Below, piece by piece: positions 6,813 through 8,098 of a stretch of 8,098 nt of DNA. The notes beneath the pieces are model-generated. The model ran no database searches, was not told the DNA's origin, and saw nothing but the letters and a program-made list of their open reading frames with translations. Position 1 is the stretch's first letter; each line of letters opens with the position of its first letter. Source of the stretch: Bacteroidales bacterium (lineage in GTDB: Bacteria; Bacteroidota; Bacteroidia; Bacteroidales; WCHB1-69); the NCBI GenBank assembly GCA_028684405.1, contig JAQUGA010000109.1, positions 1 through 8,098 on the forward strand, in the 5' to 3' direction. Made by a program: the position numbers and the translations under genes.

Positions 6813-7226
6813 TTAAAACTCAAATATTCTACTTTTAGTAGTTTCATTCACCTTAATTTTCACATAAACAGCATTATCAGGCAAAAGCAAAGATGCTATT
6901 TCGGGCCATTCAATAAAACAATAATGACCGCTGTAAAAATAATCTTCCGCTCCAATTTGCCGGGCTTCATCCAACGATTCTAGACGATATAAATCAAAAT
7001 GATAAATGGGATTACACTTTTCATCAACATACTCGTTTACGATTGTAAAAGTAGGACTCGACACCAGACTATCTGAATCCAGAGCTTCGCACAAAAATTT
7101 TACAAAAGTCGTTTTCCCGGCTCCCATTTCGCCTTGCAATGCAAAAACCCGGGCTTCTTTGTAATGATGAAGCAAGGTTTCCGCAACATTTTTCAGTTCT
7201 TCAATGCTATTAATTTGCATCTGCAT
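6813..7226 (-). CDS. tsaE: tRNA threonylcarbamoyladenosine biosynthesis ATPase TsaE
   Basis: A small cytoplasmic P-loop ATPase that resets the TsaB-TsaD complex during synthesis of t6A37 in ANN-decoding tRNAs. The Walker A motif GEMGAGKTT covers residues 32-40. Family motifs follow: SSPTF (56-60), HFDLYRL (76-82, with functionally important Asp78) and FIEWPE (104-109). At 137 aa it is slightly short, but all motifs are present. The ATG at 7226 follows the porX stop after one base (TAAAATG). A second ATG two codons on (Met3) is an alternative. tsaB and tsaD are not in the window. Confidence 0.96.
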   Translation of the reverse strand: MQMQINSIEELKNVAETLLHHYKEARVFALQGEMGAGKTTFVKFLCEALDSDSLVSSPTFTIVNEYVDEKCNPIYHFDLYRLESLDEARQIGAEDYFYSGHYCFIEWPEIASLLLPDNAVYVKIKVNETTKSRIFEF

Positions 7227-7227
7227 T

Positions 7228-8098
7228 TTAACGTGGTTTTAGTTTGATGTATGGAATCAACACCTCTTCCATCGAGATGCCGCCATGTTGAAACGTATTT
7301 TTATAATAATTTACGTAGTAATTGTAATTGTTTGGATAGGCAAAAAAATCATTGCTTCGGCAAAAGACAAAAGTACTCGACAAGTTTTCTTGGGGCAAAA
7401 ATGCTTTGGCTGGATTCTGAATTTCGAAAACCTCTTTCGGATTATACCCCCCAAGGGTTTTCCCAACTTTGTATCGTAAATTAGAATTGGTTGATTTATC
7501 TCCCATAATCCGAACTGGATTATTAACCCGTATAGAGCCATGATCGGCTGTTATGACTACAGAAACATTTTTCTCTGCCAGTTTTTTCAACAAATCAAAC
7601 AAAGGAGAGTGCTCGAACCAAGAGACGGTGACCGAACGATAGGCTGATTCGTCGGGAGCCAATTCTCGAACTATTTCTACATCGGTTCGGGCATGCGACA
7701 ACATATCAATAAAATTGAAAATAACTACATTAATGGGATGATGCAAATATTGATTCAAATTATCCACCATTTTTTTTCCAAATTCTTGATTTAAAACCTT
7801 GGCGTAATGAAATTTGACATTTTTGCCATAGCGTTTCAAGTTTTCGGCAAACAACGAACTCTCATGCTGATTTTTGTTCTCTTCCGAAGACTCTTCCACC
7901 CAATATTCTGGATATTTCTTTTTAATTTCGGAGGGCAACATCCCAGCAAACAACGTATTACGAGCATAATGAGTAGCCGTTGGCAATATCGCACAATACA
8001 AACTATCCTCTTCCACTCTAAAATAATTGGATAGCACTGGTTCCAAAACTTTCCATTGATCGTATCTCAAATTATCAATCACTATTAAAAACGTAGGA
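7228..8098 (-). CDS. porX: T9SS response regulator PorX, C-terminal part (PglZ phosphodiesterase domain), cut by window edge
   Basis: This is the last roughly 290 residues of a PorX-type protein. PorX has a CheY-like receiver, a helical linker and a PglZ domain of the alkaline phosphatase superfamily. With sensor kinase PorY and sigma factor SigP it activates type IX secretion genes in Porphyromonas, and its PglZ domain is a zinc phosphodiesterase. The frame stays open to 8098 (codons for Pro-Thr-Phe-Leu-Ile precede GTG 8082), so that GTG is internal and the receiver lies outside the window. Metal-site and active-site motifs are visible in order: VIDNLRYDQW (8082-8053), LPTAT-H-YARNT with the nucleophile Thr region (from 7986), IDMLSHARTD (7710-7681), TADHGS (about 7551-7534) and QHGG (7290-7279). 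It is followed after 1 nt by tsaE. Without the receiver in view, another PglZ-domain protein cannot be fully excluded. Confidence 0.9.
   Translation of the reverse strand, partial: PTFLIVIDNLRYDQWKVLEPVLSNYFRVEEDSLYCAILPTATHYARNTLFAGMLPSEIKKKYPEYWVEESSEENKNQHESSLFAENLKRYGKNVKFHYAKVLNQEFGKKMVDNLNQYLHHPINVVIFNFIDMLSHARTDVEIVRELAPDESAYRSVTVSWFEHSPLFDLLKKLAEKNVSVVITADHGSIRVNNPVRIMGDKSTNSNLRYKVGKTLGGYNPKEVFEIQNPAKAFLPQENLSSTFVFCRSNDFFAYPNNYNYYVNYYKNTFQHGGISMEEVLIPYIKLKPR

Noticed and set aside
7228..8082. A complete 284-aa protein starting at GTG 8082.
   Set aside because: The frame is open to the window edge and the residues before the GTG continue the conserved PglZ strand leading into IDNLRYD, so this is an internal codon of a longer porX.

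Overview
This AT-rich window reads as a housekeeping stretch of a Bacteroidota chromosome. The evidence is lineage-typical genes (the type IX secretion regulator PorX, the gliding lipoprotein GldD, a two-domain RNase HI), TAnnTTTG promoter elements, no obvious Shine-Dalgarno sequences, and tRNA genes without an encoded CCA. PorX plus GldD suggest a secreting or gliding member, perhaps a Bacteroidales/Marinilabiliales relative or a flavobacterium. The sequence alone does not settle the family.

Layout, left to right. Positions 32-231 hold a small tRNA unit, tRNA-Leu(UAA) then tRNA-Gly(GCC) 6 nt later, closed by a strong intrinsic terminator. Positions 365-1423 (+) encode an exported protein that I do not recognise by name. 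It has two Cys-rich repeats followed by a retropepsin-like aspartic protease domain. Its promoter overlaps a perfect 7-bp inverted repeat. RNase HI (1457-2056, -) converges on it. A 232-bp divergent intergenic region with promoter elements on both strands separates RNase HI from a threonine ammonia-lyase (2289-3512, +).

From the right edge to 3526 (-) runs a tightly packed five-gene cluster, in transcription order: porX (only its C-terminal PglZ-type phosphodiesterase domain is inside the window), tsaE, an alanine dehydrogenase-family gene, an exported alpha/beta hydrolase, and gldD. Gaps are 1, 12, 10 and 1 nt, and the two 1-nt junctions have the same TAAAATG sequence. The cluster puts a T9SS transcriptional regulator and a gliding/T9SS lipoprotein at opposite ends of one likely operon, with tRNA modification and alanine metabolism between them. 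Its promoter lies outside the window.

I see no insertion sequence, phage gene, CRISPR array or defence system. The items most worth a second look are the Cys-repeat/retropepsin protein with its palindromic promoter and the porX-to-gldD gene order with its uncharacterised hydrolase. Nothing here amounts to a clearly undescribed system.
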